DNA of 64,000 bases from Nocardioides ungokensis (GTDB taxonomy: Bacteria; Actinomycetota; Actinomycetes; Propionibacteriales; Nocardioidaceae): positions 744,001 to 808,000 of the forward strand of contig NZ_CP059164.1 of NCBI RefSeq assembly GCF_013466985.1, written 5' to 3'. Both the position numbers and the translations under genes were made by a program. The notes under the pieces are model-generated. The model was not told the origin of the DNA, ran no database searches, and saw nothing but the letters and a program-made list of their open reading frames with translations. Of this stretch, positions 42,674-52,551 are shown piece after piece; position 1 is the first letter of the stretch; each line of letters starts with the position of its first letter.

Positions 42674-42675
42674 GC

Positions 42676-43500
42676 TCACCCCCGCTGCCACCACTGCGGC
42701 AAGTCGGCCAGTGAGTCGAGGACCGCGTCGGGAGACACCTCGCCCTCGAGGTCGGAGGGCGAGAACTTGCCGGTCCGGACGAGCACGCCGCGCAGCCCGG
42801 CCCGCTGCGCCCCGCCGACGTCGACCCGGACGTCGTCACCGACCATGACGACCCGGTCGGGGGAGAGGCCGAGCGCAGCGACCGCGGCGTCGTAGAACGC
42901 CCGGTCCGGCTTGCCCAGGACGACCGCCTCCCGGTCGGCGGCGAACTCCAGCGCCCTCACGAACGCGCCCGCGTCGAGCCGGAGCCCGTCCGGGGCGCGC
43001 CAGTAGCGGGTCATCCCGAGGGCGAGCAGGGGTGGCCGCGTGGGCTGCACGAGGAGCCGGAAGGCGCGGTTGAGGGTCGCGAAGTCCCAGCCCTCGCCGA
43101 GGTCGCCCACCACGACGGCGCCCGCCTCGCCCTCCGCGCCGGCGGGAAGCGGGTGGAGGTCGGCAAGCTCCGTCGCCGTGGCGGGCGGGACGAAGAGCGC
43201 CGGACGATCGATCCGGTGACGCCGCATCCAGGCCAGCGCCGCCACGGCGGGGGTGAGCACCTGGTCGGCCGTGGCGGGGATGCCCAGGCCGTCGAGCTTC
43301 GCGACGATCTCCCGCCGGGGGTGGGAGGTGGTGTTGGTCAGGTAGCGGAACGGGATCCGCTCCCGGCCGAGCCACGCCACCGCCTCCGCGGCGCCCGGCA
43401 CCGGCTCGTCGCCGACGTAGACGACCCCGTCGAGGTCCAGCAGGACTCCCCGAGCGGGGGGCGTGTCGCCGGCCACGTGCTCAGGCGCACGACCCGGCAC
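42676..43500 (-). CDS. HAD-superfamily IIA phosphatase (NagD/LHPP-like)
   Basis: 274 residues. Motif I is GVLLDLDGVVYVGDEPVPGA (Asp nucleophile and Asp acid). LTNTTSHPRREIVAKL is motif II; LGKPDRAFYDAAVAALGL is motif III; VMVGDDVRVDVGGAQRAGL is motif IV. The cap domain and order match the LHPP/TIGR01458-type subgroup, phosphatases of sugar phosphates or phosphohistidine/lysine. GTG 43500 overlaps the upstream gene by 20 bases; GTG 43476 would remove the overlap and may be preferred. Confidence 0.9.
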   Translation of the reverse strand: MPGRAPEHVAGDTPPARGVLLDLDGVVYVGDEPVPGAAEAVAWLGRERIPFRYLTNTTSHPRREIVAKLDGLGIPATADQVLTPAVAALAWMRRHRIDRPALFVPPATATELADLHPLPAGAEGEAGAVVVGDLGEGWDFATLNRAFRLLVQPTRPPLLALGMTRYWRAPDGLRLDAGAFVRALEFAADREAVVLGKPDRAFYDAAVAALGLSPDRVVMVGDDVRVDVGGAQRAGLRGVLVRTGKFSPSDLEGEVSPDAVLDSLADLPQWWQRG

Positions 43501-44158
43501 GGGCAGCCCGGTCGCGTACCTTGGTGAAGGCTTCCAGTTGGGCGACGCCTCGATGCCAGTTCCTCAGCCACATCGTGGTGGCCTGCTGGGGCGTGATCTG
43601 GCCGGCGCGCAGCATGTTCATGTCCATGATGTGGTGCTTCCACGTGGTGATTGCGACCCTGCCGGCCTCGATCGCCCGAGCCCGTGCCTGCACCCCGGCG
43701 ACGCACGCGGCAAGCGGGTGGCCCCGTGTGCTGGTGTTCCGTGCGCAGTCGGGCGCGGCGGCGGCGTACCTCCCGGCCGCGTCCTCGAACGTCGCCACCC
43801 GCGCCGCAGCGCCCAGCCGGGTGCGGTTCCAAAATGCCTGGGCCTGGGCCAGGGTGATCTGACCGGCCACCAGCCTGTTCATCGCGTCGACGTGGATGCG
43901 CCACTGCTCCAGGGACCGCCCGGCTGCGTCCAGGGCGGCCGACTGGGCTCTCCACACAGACCGGCACGCGCGCAGCTGACGCGCCTGTGCGGCTGCCGAG
44001 GCGGAAGCGGCTGCGGCGCCGCTCGTGCGTGTGGCCGGGTGGTCATCCGGTCGCGCGTCGACCCACCGGATGCCGAACGCGAGCGAGAGCACCACGAGAA
44101 CCGCGACGGCGGCTCCCGCCCAGTGATGCGGCCTGACCTTCTGGTGACGACCGTGCAT
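43481..44158 (-). CDS. Membrane-anchored protein with internally duplicated helical motif
   Basis: 225 residues that I cannot assign to a named family. One transmembrane segment (residues about 13-30, WAGAAVAVLVVLSLAFGI) puts the rest outside. Two copies of a motif are visible: WRIHVDAMNRLVAGQITLAQ (86-105) and WKHHIMDMNMLRAGQITPQQ (173-192), each followed by FWNRTRLGA or MWLRNWHRG. Four cysteines (65, 138, 152, 224) could form two disulfides. The repeats suggest a pseudo-dimeric helical domain. It overlaps the HAD gene start. Confidence 0.6.
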   Translation of the reverse strand: MHGRHQKVRPHHWAGAAVAVLVVLSLAFGIRWVDARPDDHPATRTSGAAAASASAAAQARQLRACRSVWRAQSAALDAAGRSLEQWRIHVDAMNRLVAGQITLAQAQAFWNRTRLGAAARVATFEDAAGRYAAAAPDCARNTSTRGHPLAACVAGVQARARAIEAGRVAITTWKHHIMDMNMLRAGQITPQQATTMWLRNWHRGVAQLEAFTKVRDRAARAGSCA

Positions 44159-44425
44159 GGCATTCCCTGCCTGCCGACCCGCCCGGACCCGACGGTCCGG
44201 TCGGGGGTTGTCCCCACGCTACGCCGGATCGAGCCTCGCCGACCGCACGGAATCGTGCGCGGAGGCCCCGAGATCGCCGTCTCCGGGGCCCGGAGTGTCC
44301 GTTCGGAGACCCGGAGGGGTGAATTTATTTCGCAATTCGGCGATTCGCCTGCGAAAACGGCGCGCGTAGGTGAAAAGTGCAAGCCGTTGTCTCGGTCCCT
44401 ATCTCCTCTATCTCGTGGAGTCCGC
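44159..44425. other. Divergent intergenic region with AT-rich block
   Basis: A 267-base gap between the duplicated-motif gene and the BNR gene. The stretch GAATTTATTTCGCAATTCGG around 44320-44341 is much more AT-rich than its surroundings and likely marks the promoter of the BNR gene; I cannot fix -35/-10 boxes with confidence. Confidence 0.4.
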
Positions 44426-47400
44426 ATGTACAAATTCCGTAGATCACTAGGGGCCATCACCGCCGGCAGTGCCGGCCTCGTGATGACCCTGTCCGCAGGA
44501 CTGGCAGGCACTGCCGTCGCCGCACCCGCACCGGGTGACGATGCCCCCACGAAGCTGACTCCGAAGGGCGAGATCGCCGAGGAGTTCCACGGTGACGAGG
44601 GGGAGCAGGGCACCGCCAAGCTGCGCGACGCCTACTACTGGAGCCGGCTGCTGTCCGGCGACGACCCGATCGACCTGGGCCAGGCCGCGCGCCTGCGGCT
44701 CAAGGCCGCCCGCGCCTCCAACGGCATCAAGGCCAGCGCCTCCCGCGCCGCGGCCAACGGTGCGGGTGGCGGCGGCACCTGGACCAACCAGGGCCCCGAC
44801 CCGCTCGTCCAGGTGGTGCGCACCAGCAACACCTTCGCCGCGATGGCCGGCCGCGTCGGCGCGCTCGCCATCCGCAAGGACGGCACCCTCCTCGTCGGCG
44901 GCGCCCAGGGCGGCGCGTGTGGACCTACGACTCGAGCGACGGCCCCGACGGCACGTGGATCCCGCGGACCCAGGACACCGACACCCAGTCCGTCGGTTCG
45001 CTGGCCGTGGCGCCGAGCAACGACAACGTCGTCTACATGGGTTCCGGTGAGGGCAGCCTCGCCGGCGACAGCTACTACGGCGACGGCATCTACCGCTCCG
45101 CCGACGGCGGCGTGAGCTGGAAGCACGTCTCGACCAAGTTCACCGGGCAGTCGGTCACCGACATCGTCGTGGACCCGACCCGGGCCAACACGCTCTTCGC
45201 CTCCACGGTCCGCGGCCGCGGTGGCTCGCACCGCACCTCGGCCCCCACCGACGAGAAGTACGGCGTCTGGGGCTCGACCGACGGCGGCAAGACCTGGACG
45301 CTGCTCAAGGGCACGAAGAACCAGCTCCACGGCGCCACCGACCTGGTCATGGACCCCCAGAACCCGAAGGTCCTGTGGGCGTCGTTCTGGGGCAAGGGCA
45401 TCTACCGCTCCACCAACTCGGGCCAGACCTGGACCAGCGCGCTGGGCGACCTGCCCGACGGCCAGTTCAGCGCCGGCGGCACCCGCTTCTCGCTGGGCCT
45501 CTCGCACCCCGCCGACGACGCCAAGGCGACGGTCTACGCCGGGTTCGACTACTACGACGCCCAGGACGCCTACCACCCCGCCCAGATCTGGAAGACCACC
45601 GACGACGGTGCCCACTGGGCGCTGGCAACCGGGTCCACGACGGGTTCCGACTCGGTCGTCGACTACTGCGGCACGCAGTGCTTCTACGACAACGAGGTCA
45701 AGCCCGACCCGAACAACTCCGACATCGTCTACGCCGAGGGCTCCTACGGCTACGACAACAGCCCCCAGTCCGGCGGCATCTACCGCTCGACCGACGGCGG
45801 CCAGACCTGGCAGAGCCTGGGCTACGACCTGCACCCCGACTTCCACGCGATCGCGTTCGAGCCGGACGACACCTCGCACATCGCGATCGGCAACGACGGC
45901 GGTGTCTGGCAGTCGTTCAACCGTGGTGGCCGCACCGGCGCCGGCGACACCCTCGCCGACACCGACTGGCAGAACCTCAACGGCACCGTGGACCCCAACA
46001 CCGGCGCCATGATCCACTCCACCAACCTGACCATCGGCCAGTTCGTCTCCATGCAGACGGTGCCGCAGGCGCCGGGTCAGTACTGGGGCGGCACGCAGGA
46101 CAACGGCACGCTGCGCAAGTCCACCGCCAACGACCGCTGGTTCGACCAGTCGAGCGGTGACGGCGGCTACGTCCAGGTCGACCAGTCCACCAAGAACCCC
46201 AACGCGCCGAGCTCCTTCCCGGCGTACGTCTTCGGTGAGTACTACGGCATCTCGCCGTTCCGCTTCAACCCCAACCAGGTGGCGACGGTCTTCGGCAACG
46301 AGCCGATCGACGGCGGCATCAACACCAAGGACCGCTCGGAGTTCTACGTCCCGATCACGCTGAACCAGGGCAACACCAACCAGATGTTCCTGGGCACCTA
46401 CCGCGTCTACCGCACCGACAACGCCGAGGCCACGAACGCGGCCGACGTGACCTGGAAGCCCATCTCGGGTGACCTGACCAGCGGCTGCGAGGGCTCGGCC
46501 CCGAACGGTGCGCGCGCCTGCGTGCTCTCGTCCATCGGTGTCTCCGACAGCGGCACCGGCGTCTACGCCGGCACCGACGAGGGCTGGATCCAGGTCAGCC
46601 CCGACGCGACGATCAACGACAACCCGACGTGGACCCGGGTCGGCGCCAACGTGCTGCCGAACCGCCCCGTCGACCAGATCGCCGTGGACCGGTCCAACTG
46701 GCGCATCGCCTACGCCGGCTTCGCCGGGTTCAACAAGGCCACGCCGACCACTCCGGGCCACCTGTTCGCCACCACCGACGGTGGCCAGCACTGGAAGAAC
46801 GTCACGGCGAACCTGCCCGACGTCCCGGTCGACACGGTCGTCATCGACCCGTCGAACAACAAGACCGTGTACGTCGGCACCGACGTCGGGCCGTTCATGA
46901 CCACCAACGGCGGCATGAGCTGGACCCGTCTCGGCACCGGCATGCCGAAGGTGGCCGTGTGGCAGATGGACTACGACCCGAGCCACGGCGTGCTCGCCGC
47001 CGGCACCCACGGTCGTGGCGCCTACACCATGCAGAACCGCGGCCCGCTGCCGGCGCTCGTGGTGTCGAAGCACGACGCCCAGGAGAAGATCGGCCCCGGC
47101 AAGACGATCCACTACACGATCACGGTCAAGAACATCGGCAACGCCGACGCGACCGGGGTCACCGTCACCGACCCGCTGCCGCAGTACACCCACTCGGTGA
47201 ACATCGGCCAGGGCGGTCACTTCGGTGCCGGTGAGGCGCAGTGGACCAACCAGACGGTGCCGGCCGGGGGATCCCTTCCCCTGACCTTCTCGGTCCGCGT
47301 GGTCAACAACCTGCCGGCCACGGTCGAGCAGATCGTCAACGACGGCATCACGGTCACCTCCAACGAGGGACCGGGGGCGACGGGCAGCCCGTTCGTCACC

Positions 47401-48389
47401 CCGATCGCCGACCAGTACGCCGCCTCGATCACCCCGGCGCACAACACCCAGGGTGCCAAGGTCGGTGAGCAGACGACGTTCCACGAGACGATCCACAACG
47501 ACGGGTACGCCGACGACAGCTACGACGTGTCGGTCTCCGGCAACCAGTGGCCGGCAACCGTCTACGCGGCCAACTGCACGACGCCGCTGGCGACCACCGG
47601 CACCGTGACCGGCGGCGGCTCCACCGACGTGTGCGTCAAGGTCGACGTGCCGGCCGGTGCCGCCAACGACGCCACGGACGACGCCACGTTGACAGCGACG
47701 TCCAACGGCGCCCCGAGCGTCTCGGCGACGGCGACCCTGACGTCCATCGCGGTCGTCCGGGCAACGCGCTGGTGGTCGACGAGGACACCAACGACCCGGT
47801 GGACTCGCAGCCCTACTACACCGACGCGCTGGACGCGAACAACATCGCCTACAGCGTGTGGGACCTCGCGGACGAGCCGAACCTGCCGCAGTCCTACCTG
47901 ACGGCCCACACCCAGGTCGTCTGGTTCACCGGCAACAGCTACCCGGCACCGCTGGGTGGCTACGAGGGCGAGCTCAAGGCGTTCCTCGACAACGGTGGCA
48001 GCCTGTTCCTGTCGGGCCAGGACATCCTGGACCAGGCCGCGGGCAAGACGACCTTCGTCCAGAACTACCTGCACGTCACCTGGGACGGCTCGGAGGCCCA
48101 GAACGACAAGGCCACCCAGGCCGTGCACGGCGTCACCGGCAACCCGGTGACGGACGGCATCGGGGCGGTCCCGCTCGACCACTCGGTCCTCAAGGCGAAC
48201 TTCGAGGACCAGATCACGCCGAACGGTGGCGCCACCGCTGCGTTCACCGATGACGGGAGCAACCCTGACGCGCTGACCTTCTCGGGCAGCGGGTACAAGG
48301 TGGTCTTCGCGGCCTTCCCGTTCGAGGCCTACGGCACGGCCTCGGACAAGGCGGACCTGATGAGCCGGACGTTCAGCTTCTTCGGCTGA
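44426..48389 (+). CDS. Large secreted BNR-repeat/glycosyl-hydrolase-like protein (frameshifts near 44916 and 47757)
   Basis: 1,321 residues after adding one base at each break. Signal peptide: MYKFRRSLGAITAGSAGLVM, cleavage near AVAAP. About eight BNR/Asp-box repeats (IYRSADGGVSWKHV, GVWGSTDGGKTWTL, IYRSTNSGQTWTS, IYRSTDGGQTWQS, LFATTDGGQHWKN...) form one or two beta-propellers of the sortilin/VPS10-like type. After about residue 870 comes a DUF11/CARDB-like domain (HYTITVKNIGNADATGVTVT), then a second beta domain and a C-terminal GATase-like fold (NGGSLFLSGQDILDQAAG). The role may be polymer binding or hydrolysis; no sialidase Arg triad can be proved. Confidence 0.75.
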
Positions 48390-48411
48390 GCCACCGGCTC
48401 CGGAACCACGG

Positions 48412-48446
48412 CGAGCCCCCGTCGCGCAGTGCGCGGCGGGGGCTCG
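48412..48446 (+). terminator. Terminator after the BNR gene
   Basis: CGAGCCCCCGTCGCGC (48412-48427) pairs with GCGCGGCGGGGGCTCG (48431-48446), one mismatch, three-base loop. A very stable hairpin 22 bases after the stop. Confidence 0.75.
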
Positions 48447-48551
48447 TCGTACCCGGGTGGCTGGAAGGTCGTGCCTGGGTGAACCCTGGCGGGTCCCGCT
48501 CCGTGTTAGGGGAAAGTGCTCCCCCCAACCGAGGTGAAAGAAGGCACCGTC

Positions 48552-48839
48552 ATGAAGCTCCTCGTCCAGGCCACCGCCACCGCCCTCGGCACCGCGACCC
48601 TGGTCCTCACCGGGGTCGGCGCCGCCCACGCCACCGACCCCTCGCCGACAACCGGCCAGCCGAACCAGAGCTGCGAGGACAGCACCACCCGTCCCGGCAA
48701 CGCGATGTCGGCGCCCGGCTCGGCGTTCAACCCCGACGGGCACGCCGGCACCGTCTACGCGGGGACGCAGCCGCAGAACTCCAAGAACCCGAAGTCGGTC
48801 TCCCAGTACGACGTCGCCTGCTTCCAGGTGTCGCGGTGA
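48552..48839 (+). CDS. Small secreted protein (adenylate-cyclase-unrelated hypothetical)
   Basis: 95 residues. A signal peptide (MKLLVQATATALGTATLVLT, cleavage near AHATD) is followed by a 67-residue mature part with two cysteines (CEDSTTRPG and YDVACFQVSR) that may pair. The ending SQYDVACFQ recurs in small exported proteins of Streptomyces and mycobacteria whose function I do not know. ATG 48552 follows GAAAGAAGG. Monocistronic. Confidence 0.65.
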   Translation: MKLLVQATATALGTATLVLTGVGAAHATDPSPTTGQPNQSCEDSTTRPGNAMSAPGSAFNPDGHAGTVYAGTQPQNSKNPKSVSQYDVACFQVSR

Positions 48840-48872
48840 GGGTGACCCGCTGACTCAGGGCTCCCCGCCGAG

Positions 48873-49290
48873 CTAGAACGTCGTGCGCCCGACCTGGTGG
48901 TAGGACCGCCACGAGTCGACGGGCCCGCGCCCGTGCAGCGCGTGCTCGCCGACCATCCGGTACTTGTAGATCGCCGGGTTGTGCGACGCGACGACGCGCG
49001 CGTTGCGCCAGTGCCGGTCCAGCGCGCGGTCGCGGTACGTCGCGGACGCCCCGCCGACCTCGAACGTCCGGGTCGCGGCCTACAGGGTGACGTCGAGCAC
49101 CGTGACCTGGGCCTGGTAGACGGTGTCCTCCGCCGCGTCGAGCACGTCGCGCACCACGCCCTGTCCGGGAACGTTGGTCGCGACCACGCCGTCGAGGGCG
49201 TGCGCGCGGCCGCGGTGAGGAGGGTGCGCGCGGTGAAGGCGTCGCTGGCGACCCGGCCGATGACCTCCAGCACCTGCGGGTCATCATCTC
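48873..49290 (-). pseudogene. C-terminal remnant of an acyl-CoA dehydrogenase-fold flavoprotein (DszC/SfnB-like)
   Basis: Reads VLEVIGRVASDAFTARTLLT, VATNVPGQGVVRDVLDAAED, then an in-frame TAG near 49081, then ATRTFEVGGASATYRDRALD, HWRNARVVASHNPAIYKYRM and a true C-terminal stop. Helical C-terminal domain and the arginine-rich ending are those of the DszC/SfnB monooxygenase group (sulfur or nitro-compound metabolism). The N-terminal two-thirds is missing, and the sequence changes abruptly at about 49288 to an MFS fragment on the other strand. Truncation plus a stop makes it a genuine remnant, not just a read error. Confidence 0.75.
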
Positions 49291-49459
49291 GGTCGGCCTG
49301 CCCCCGCTGCTGGCCGTCTGGTTCGTCCAGATCGGCGACGGCAGCCCGTGGCGGCTGTGCCTCTACCTCGACGTGTTCGCCGTGCTCTCGGTCACGGCCG
49401 CTCTGGCGGCGCGCGACGGGGCGACCACCCGGGGTTTGGGGGGTGCCCGCCGGGGGTAG
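49283..49459 (+). pseudogene. C-terminal remnant of an MFS transporter
   Basis: Only about 59 codons remain: IISVGLPPLLAVWFVQIGDG, PWRLCLYLDVFAVLSVTAAL, then a charged tail to TAG at 49459. The two hydrophobic segments look like the last two helices of a major-facilitator (MHS-type) transporter. The 5' end abuts the acyl-CoA-dehydrogenase-like fragment on the other strand, so a deletion seems to have joined them. No start codon or ribosome-binding site. Confidence 0.55.
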
Positions 49460-49478
49460 TGATGCCAGCACGGGGGAC

Positions 49479-49826
49479 ATGTCACCACTCACGGCGAGGA
49501 GTCCCGAGGTGTCGACGAGCACCCCACGAGAAGCGTCCATGGCAGCCGTCTACGCGGCGCTCAACCCCTACAGCTGGCGGAGCTTCACTCCCGATCTGGT
49601 GGCCCGACGAGTCGTGGCCGCGACGGACCGGCAGGCCCTGACCGACCTGCTGCAGACCGTCCCCGGCGCGTCCGTGGGCACCTGGGACGAGCTGCCGGAG
49701 CCGGCGGACCCCCGGGACCCGCGCGTGGCCGCTCTGGTCCGGTTCATGGAGGACCACCCGTGGAACCAGCTCCGGCTGCACACCCTGTGCCGCCTCATGG
49801 TGCGGGTCCTGCGCGAGGCGGCCTGA
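49479..49826 (+). CDS. Hypothetical protein
   Basis: 115 residues (ATG 49479) or 95 (ATG 49539, MAAVYAALNPYSW). Not recognised. The second start has GAGAAG upstream and is the better supported. It is globular and mixed-charge, with LPEPADPRDPRVAALVRFME and a C-terminal helix RLHTLCRLMVRVLREAA. No signal peptide or membrane segment. It directly follows the MFS fragment. Confidence 0.5.
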   Translation: MSPLTARSPEVSTSTPREASMAAVYAALNPYSWRSFTPDLVARRVVAATDRQALTDLLQTVPGASVGTWDELPEPADPRDPRVAALVRFMEDHPWNQLRLHTLCRLMVRVLREAA

Positions 49827-49856
49827 GGCCTCCGGGGGTCGTCGACCGCGACCGGG

Positions 49857-50468
49857 TCAGCCGCGGCGGACCTTGTCGCTCCAGGTGCCGAAGCCGTGGC
49901 TGTCCGTCCCGGCGTCGTCGATGTAGCTGTGGGTCGTGGTGTCGTCGGAGACGTTGCTGACCGAGAACTCCGCGACCTCGACCCACGTCGGCTTGCCCAC
50001 GCAGGAGCGGGGGATCGAGATCTCGACCGTGTTGGCCGTGTAGTCGATGGCGTGGCTGAGACCGGCGCAGTCGATCTGCTGACCCGAGTGGTTGGTGTAG
50101 AGGGCCGCCTGTCCCTTCCACTTGCCGTTGGCGTCGACGTTGGCCACGACCTTCGGACCGTGGTCGAACCGGAGCCGGTCGACCAGCCCGTACCCCGCGT
50201 CCTTGGCCTTGAGGTCGTCGAAGGTGGCGGTGATGGTGATCTTGTTCGCCGAGTGCTTGACGACCGTCTTGGTGATGTCGGTGTTCAGCTTGCTGCCGGC
50301 CGCGAGCCAGTCGTCGGACTGGGTGTCGGGGTTGTAGACGTTCTCCCACGTGTCGGCGGTGGAGTCGTCGATCGTGAGGCTCCGGGCCGAGGCTGCCGCC
50401 GCCGGCGCGAGCACGGCGCCGAGGATCGCGGTGGTGAGCAGGGCAGCCTTGAGCGGTCGTGCGGTCAT
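49857..50468 (-). CDS. Secreted hypothetical protein
   Basis: 203 residues with a signal peptide (MTARPLKAALLTTAILGAVL, cleavage near ASARS). The mature part is rich in Thr, Asp and Lys with strand-like alternation (NKITITATFDDLK, KVVANVDANGKWKGQAALY), two cysteines (CAGLSHAID and RSCVGKPTW), and ends DAGTDSHGFGTWSDKVRRG. I recognise no domain; a beta-sandwich is plausible. ATG 50468. It precedes a 107-base gap to the polysaccharide deacetylase stop and seems independent. Confidence 0.6.
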   Translation of the reverse strand: MTARPLKAALLTTAILGAVLAPAAAASARSLTIDDSTADTWENVYNPDTQSDDWLAAGSKLNTDITKTVVKHSANKITITATFDDLKAKDAGYGLVDRLRFDHGPKVVANVDANGKWKGQAALYTNHSGQQIDCAGLSHAIDYTANTVEISIPRSCVGKPTWVEVAEFSVSNVSDDTTTHSYIDDAGTDSHGFGTWSDKVRRG

Positions 50469-50575
50469 GTGGGTCCCCTTGTGAGCGGCGCCCCTGATGG
50501 GCGTCGGCGCACCGAGCCTAGGCGCGGAATCCCTGCTCCGTGGCACAACGCTGAAAGCGCGACCCCGGGTCGGCG

Positions 50576-51310
50576 TCACATCCCGTGGTCGCGCAGCGGG
50601 CCGACGTCCCGGGCGTCGACGCCCCAGCGCTCGAGCAGGGTCTCGCTGGCCCGCAGCGTGCCCTTCCACGACCCGACCGCGGAGGTCCGGTCGGTGTCGT
50701 GCAGCAGGACGGTCCCGCCCGGCGCGAGGGTGCGGTCGACCGTCTCCACGATGCGCCGAGGCGTGGCCCGGGCCTCCCAGTCACGGCCCCAGGCCGACCA
50801 CAGGACGGTGCGCAGCCCGGCGGCGCGGGCCGCGACCAGGGCGGGAGTGCTGAGGACGCCGTACGGCGGGCGGTACCACGCGGCCCGCCGACCGGTGACC
50901 CGTGCGATGACCTCCACCGTCTCCTGGAGCTCCCCGGCGAGGACGGCCGGGCTCTTGAGCAGGACGCAGGTGTGGTCCCACCCGTGCACGGCGAGCTCGT
51001 GGCCGCGGGCCGCCATCTCGGCGACGAGCGCGGGGTGTCGCGCGACGTGCTCGCCGAGCAGGAAGAACGTGGCGAGGCGCCCGTGGCGCTCCAGCAGGTC
51101 GAGGAACAGCGGCGTGGACACCGGGTCAGGACCGTCGTCGTAGGTGAGCGCGAGGTGGGGGGCGTCGCTGATCCCGGCGAGTCGCGGAGCCAGCCGCCGG
51201 CGGGCCGGACCGACGGAGGCGAGGGCGGGAGCGGCGACGGCTATCGCCGTCGCCCCGAGCGAGAGGCCGGCCGCGCGGACCCCGGACGTCGCCGCCGTCA
51301 ACGCAGTCAC
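50576..51310 (-). CDS. Polysaccharide deacetylase (CE4, NodB homology)
   Basis: Removes N- or O-acetyl groups from a surface polysaccharide or glycolipid. 244 residues. N-terminal hydrophobic segment (about residues 9-30) may be a membrane anchor or signal. ALTYDDGPDPVSTPLFLDLL is motif 1 with the catalytic and metal Asp pair; HGWDHT is the shortened motif 2; WYRPPYGVL is motif 3; GGTVLLHDTD is the final catalytic histidine motif. GTG 51310 overlaps the glycosyltransferase stop (GTGA). Last gene of the five-gene leftward operon. Confidence 0.9.
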   Translation of the reverse strand: MTALTAATSGVRAAGLSLGATAIAVAAPALASVGPARRRLAPRLAGISDAPHLALTYDDGPDPVSTPLFLDLLERHGRLATFFLLGEHVARHPALVAEMAARGHELAVHGWDHTCVLLKSPAVLAGELQETVEVIARVTGRRAAWYRPPYGVLSTPALVAARAAGLRTVLWSAWGRDWEARATPRRIVETVDRTLAPGGTVLLHDTDRTSAVGSWKGTLRASETLLERWGVDARDVGPLRDHGM

Positions 51311-52457
51311 GCCGGGACCGCCGTCGGCGCCAGGGTCAGGGCACCGACGAGGGTCTGCGCCGGACGGGTGGCGAGCGGACGCGGCCAGGCGCCGGCGAAC
51401 GCCCGGGACAGCAGGGTGGAGAGAGCCACGACGTCCCGCGCCCAGGGCACCAGCCCGGCCTCCTCGAGCGCGGCGGCGTTGGTGAGTCCGTGACCGGGGA
51501 TGCAGCGGTAGGTCAGGACGGGGACGCCGGTGGCGAGCGCCTCGAGGGAGGTGAACCCGCCGGCGTTCTGGACCACGCAGTCCGAGGCCTGCATCAGCCC
51601 GGCCAGGTCGCTGCGCCAGCCCAGGGCGACCACCCCGTCGAGGCGCGCGAGCCGGGCGCGCAGCGCCTCGTTGCGCCCGCACAGGACGACCGGCACCGCC
51701 AGGCCGCTCGCCGCGATGTCGGCGGCGGTCGCGGCCAGGTCACCGATCCCGAGCGAGCCGCCCACGACGAGGGCGATGCGGGAGTCGGGCTCGAGGCCCC
51801 AGGCGACCCGGTAGTCGGCACGGTCGGCGAGCCCGGCAGGCACGGCGTACGGCACGAGCGGCTCGATGACCGTCGCCCGGCCGCCCCACTCGCGAGCCTG
51901 GCGCGCGGCCACCTCGTGGAGGGCGAGGTGGAGATCGACACCGCGGTGCACCCACAGGGAGTGCACGGACAGGTCGGTCAGGTAGGTCACGACCGGCGTC
52001 GTCAGCCGCTCCCCGGCCCGCAGCCGGCCCAGCGCCTGGCTCGCGAAGGGGTGGGTGGAGACGATCAGGTCTGCCCCGGCCGTGGCGGAGAGCAGCCGGC
52101 GAGCCGTCATGCCGAGGGCACGGGTGGCGGCTCGGTGGAGCGTGCTCCCCGGCTCCAGGTGCCGCAGGAGCAGGCCCCAGGACCGGGGGCTCACCTCGAG
52201 CTGCTTGAGGTACGCCGATCGCAGCAGCCGCCCGATCCGGGCCGGGAAGAGGTCGACGATGTCCCACGCGCGCACGAGGTGGCCCTGCTCGGTGAGCCGG
52301 ATCGCGATCTCCCGCGCGGCGGCGTCGTGTCCGGCGCCGAAGCTTCCCGACACCACGTGTACCTCGGCGGGGCCGCGCGAGGGGTCCAGGAACGGGAAGC
52401 CGCCGCTGTCGTGTACCGAGCGGACCCGCCCCGGCGGGGGTCCAACAGCATCGTCAT
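51307..52457 (-). CDS. MGDG-synthase/GT28-like glycosyltransferase (N-terminal frameshift near 52440)
   Basis: 383 residues repaired. Reads MTMLLDP, then (after restoring one base in a C run at about 52440) GRVRSVHDSGGFPFLDPSRG and VHVVSGSFGAGHDAAAREIA, the lipid-glycosyltransferase opening of the MGDG-synthase family. LYTLTDL-type acceptor residues and the C-terminal nucleotide-sugar site (LVVGGSLGIGDLAATA, GWRSDLAGLMQASDCVV, QNAGGFTSLEALATGVPVLT) follow. ATG 52457 has AAGGAT upstream; starting at GTG 52521 would avoid the frameshift but gives an atypical N terminus. It probably glycosylates diacylglycerol or another lipid. Confidence 0.82.
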
Positions 52458-52551
52458 GCCTCGATCCTTCGTCGCCGAGGCTGCCAAAGACCTGATCACG
52501 TGACGAGCGGCCGCGGTGCACTCGCGCGGACGGTCCGGAGTGAGGGCAAGG

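Noticed and set aside
44635..47496. Long minus-strand reading frame opposite the BNR gene
   Set aside because: Valine/arginine/glycine-rich shadow frame with no known domain; the plus-strand Asp-box repeats are real.
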